Assembly (NCBI RefSeq): GCF_000499845.2
Contig: NC_023758.2
Coordinates: 34,570,608 to 34,634,607, forward strand
Length of the DNA stretch: 64,000 nucleotides
Origin: Phaseolus vulgaris
Taxonomy: Eukaryota > Streptophyta > Magnoliopsida > Fabales > Fabaceae
Reading direction: 5' to 3'
The position numbers were made by a program, and so were the translations under genes. Positions 62,377 through 64,000 of the stretch are shown piece by piece (the stretch's first letter is position 1; every line of letters begins with the position of its first letter). Below the pieces are notes generated by a model, which saw only the letters and a list, made by a program, of their open reading frames with translations, was not told the DNA's origin and made no database searches.

Positions 62377-64000
62377 AATGGTATCAAAGCTTTAGGCTTT
62401 TCCTGGAGCTTTGGTCTCTTGTTTTTACCACTTACGACCTTCATTGCCATTTTATCTTCAAGAGGATACAACCTTAATTGCTGCAAATTCATCATAACAA
62501 CCTTTATTCCTGTTTTCTCTTATTTGTAAAATCACCCATTGGTCAGCCATCTGCTGATTTGCATCTACATAACTTTTGACAAGTATTATGTCCACCAAAA
62601 AACTAACATATGACCTCAATTGTTTTGCAATACTTTTCCCGTCTTTGTGTGCTTTACAGGAGCAGGAGTTAGGGAGGAGGATTGGACTTGCTAAGGAAAG
62701 AAATGGACTTTACTACATCTCAAGAATTCAAAGTTGACCAATCCATGTCTCTATTTAGGATATCAAATAAAGACACTCTTTGGTTATACCACTATTGCTT
62801 AGGACATCCATCATTTTCATTTTTTGTTTTAAAAATTATGTTTCCTGTTTCCCCATTTATTTGAAAATCTAGATACCTCAAACCTGCATTGTAAGACTTA
62901 GCAATAATAGAAGTTCACAACCTTTCCAATTAATCCATAGTAATGTATTGGGACTATCTAGTATAACTAATATCTTTGCCGCATGTTGGTTTGTAATCTT
63001 TATTGCTGATTGCACTAGGGTTACATGGCTCTATTTGCCTAAACAAAAATCTGGCGTGAGCACTATTATTCCCAATTTTCATTCAATAATTCAAAATTAA
63101 TTGGGAGTGAACATAAAAGGATTTAGGCCCTTGGGATTATTTCGACCAAATTGTGTCTACTTATTTTCAATCCAAAGGGTTTATTCATGACACTTCATGT
63201 GTCTATACTCACCAACAAAATGGAGTGGCAAAGAGGAAAAATAGGCACTTGTTTGACACCACTCGAGCACTTCTCTTTCAAGGGAAAGTTCCAAAAACTT
63301 ATTGTAGAGAAGTTTCCTCACTGCTGCATATATGATAAATAGGCTTCCCTCCCATATACTAGAGAGAACAGAAGTCCTCTTGAAACCCTAAAAATCGTTT
63401 TCCCTTACTTTAAAAAAATAGTCTCATTCCTAGAATATTTGGGTGCACAACTTTTATACATATCCACAACCAAAATAGAGACAAACTTGATCCCCAGGCT
63501 GTTAGATAGGTTTTTTGCGGTTATTCAGCAACTCAAAAAGGTTACAAGTGTTACAATACAACCCTTCATCTAAAAAATTGTATATCTCCATTAATGTCAC
63601 CTTCTTTGAAACTAATATTTTTTTCTCCAATGATGACTGCCAAGGAGTTCTTTTAGAAAATTGTGATGACCACCTTGAACCCTTTGGTCTCATAGCTCCA
63701 ACTAAATCCTCCAAAAATGAACCTACAACTGAGCAAATTAATTCTGGAAAACTTAAAGTGATATTATCATTGATGCTATTGAACTACAACCAGAAAATAC
63801 TAGAACAGTTACACAATAAGAAGAGCATTCCAGACATTCGCAAGTCCATGAATCCAATCCAAGTTCTAAACCTAAAACTACAAACAGAGTTGAACCAAAA
63901 AGTGAGAACACTCTCAACCCTCCATATGACCTTGATTTGCCAATAGCCATTAGAAAAAATACTAGAAACTGCACAAAACAACCTCTATATCCTTTATAAA
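62377..64000 (+). pseudogene. Remnant copia pol, incomplete at window end
   Basis: After the leader, gag and protease are missing. GAG-pre-integrase is at 62682-62864 (DTLWLYHYCLGHPSFSFFVLKIM). The integrase is at 63153-63335 (DTSCVYTHQQNGVAKRKNRHLFDTTRALLF, given here in two parts of the frame). The post-integrase region KKLYISINVTFFETNIFF lies at 63515-63946. RT should start beyond the edge. Several stops and frameshifts are visible. Confidence 0.8.

Larger units (their letters stand above)
61383..64000 (+). mobile_element. Second copia copy of the 37793 family, running off the window
   Basis: The LTR starts TGTTTGAAATATGGGTG and is split by a TRIM composite. It resumes at about 62212 and ends near 62376 (TACTGCCTACACATTTATTT), followed by ATGGTATCAAAGC. 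Sequence and order match the element in the TMN intron. It lies antisense in a SOS1 intron if the SOS1 5' exons continue beyond 64000, as expected. Confidence 0.8.

Overview
This is plant nuclear DNA, very AT-rich, with a low density of intron-containing genes embedded in layers of transposable elements. The protein sequences and the repeat families (especially the TRIM whose LTR begins TGTTGGAGATCCCACATCGA and the minus-strand gypsy remnant) look like a legume, most likely of the Phaseoleae (Phaseolus, Vigna or Glycine type). That placement is an inference from recognition. No similarity search was possible.

Three host genes can be supported, all on the minus strand. (1) 10982-14380: a complete, intronless LRR receptor kinase of the BRI1-like family, best matched to BRL2/VH1. 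(2) 37124-47165: a complete 592-residue TM9SF/EMP70 (TMN) endomembrane protein in seven exons. Its last exon is separated from the rest by a 7.3-kb intron full of retroelements. (3) 55150-60869: the last seven visible exons, about 500 residues, of the plasma-membrane Na+/H+ antiporter SOS1 (NHX7). Its transmembrane half lies beyond the right edge. Exon phases close exactly in both split genes, which supports the models.

Layout: 1-3000 holds copia fragments, including a 1.1-kb LTR plus gag. A palindromic CACTA-ended MITE lies at 5098-5478. A minus-strand Ty3-gypsy 3' end with tandem repeats occupies about 5640-7760. BRL2 follows at 11-14.5 kb. From 14.6 to 31 kb is AT-rich intergenic DNA with a minus-strand copia-type LTR (18.4-19.2 kb), several copies of the same MITE family, a second CACTA-like element with subterminal repeats (27.5-28.0 kb) and a TRIM (30.1-30.4 kb). 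A minus-strand LINE at 31.8-34.7 kb carries a 453-bp hAT-like insertion with an 8-bp target duplication. From 37 to 47 kb is the TMN gene, with a copia element, a nested TRIM and a second LTR-flanked element in its long intron. From 50.8 to 53.5 kb two copia remnants face each other. From 55 to 64 kb is SOS1, with an antisense LINE in one intron and an antisense copia, itself carrying an inverted TRIM composite, in another.

The genes are functionally unrelated (receptor signalling, secretory-pathway membrane protein, salt tolerance transporter) and form no operon or cluster. I found no convincing undescribed biological system. The most interesting signals are structural: the fold-back TRIM composite, the palindromic MITE family, nested insertions datable by target duplications, a palindrome-rich retroelement LTR, and the consistent antisense orientation of the intronic retroelements.
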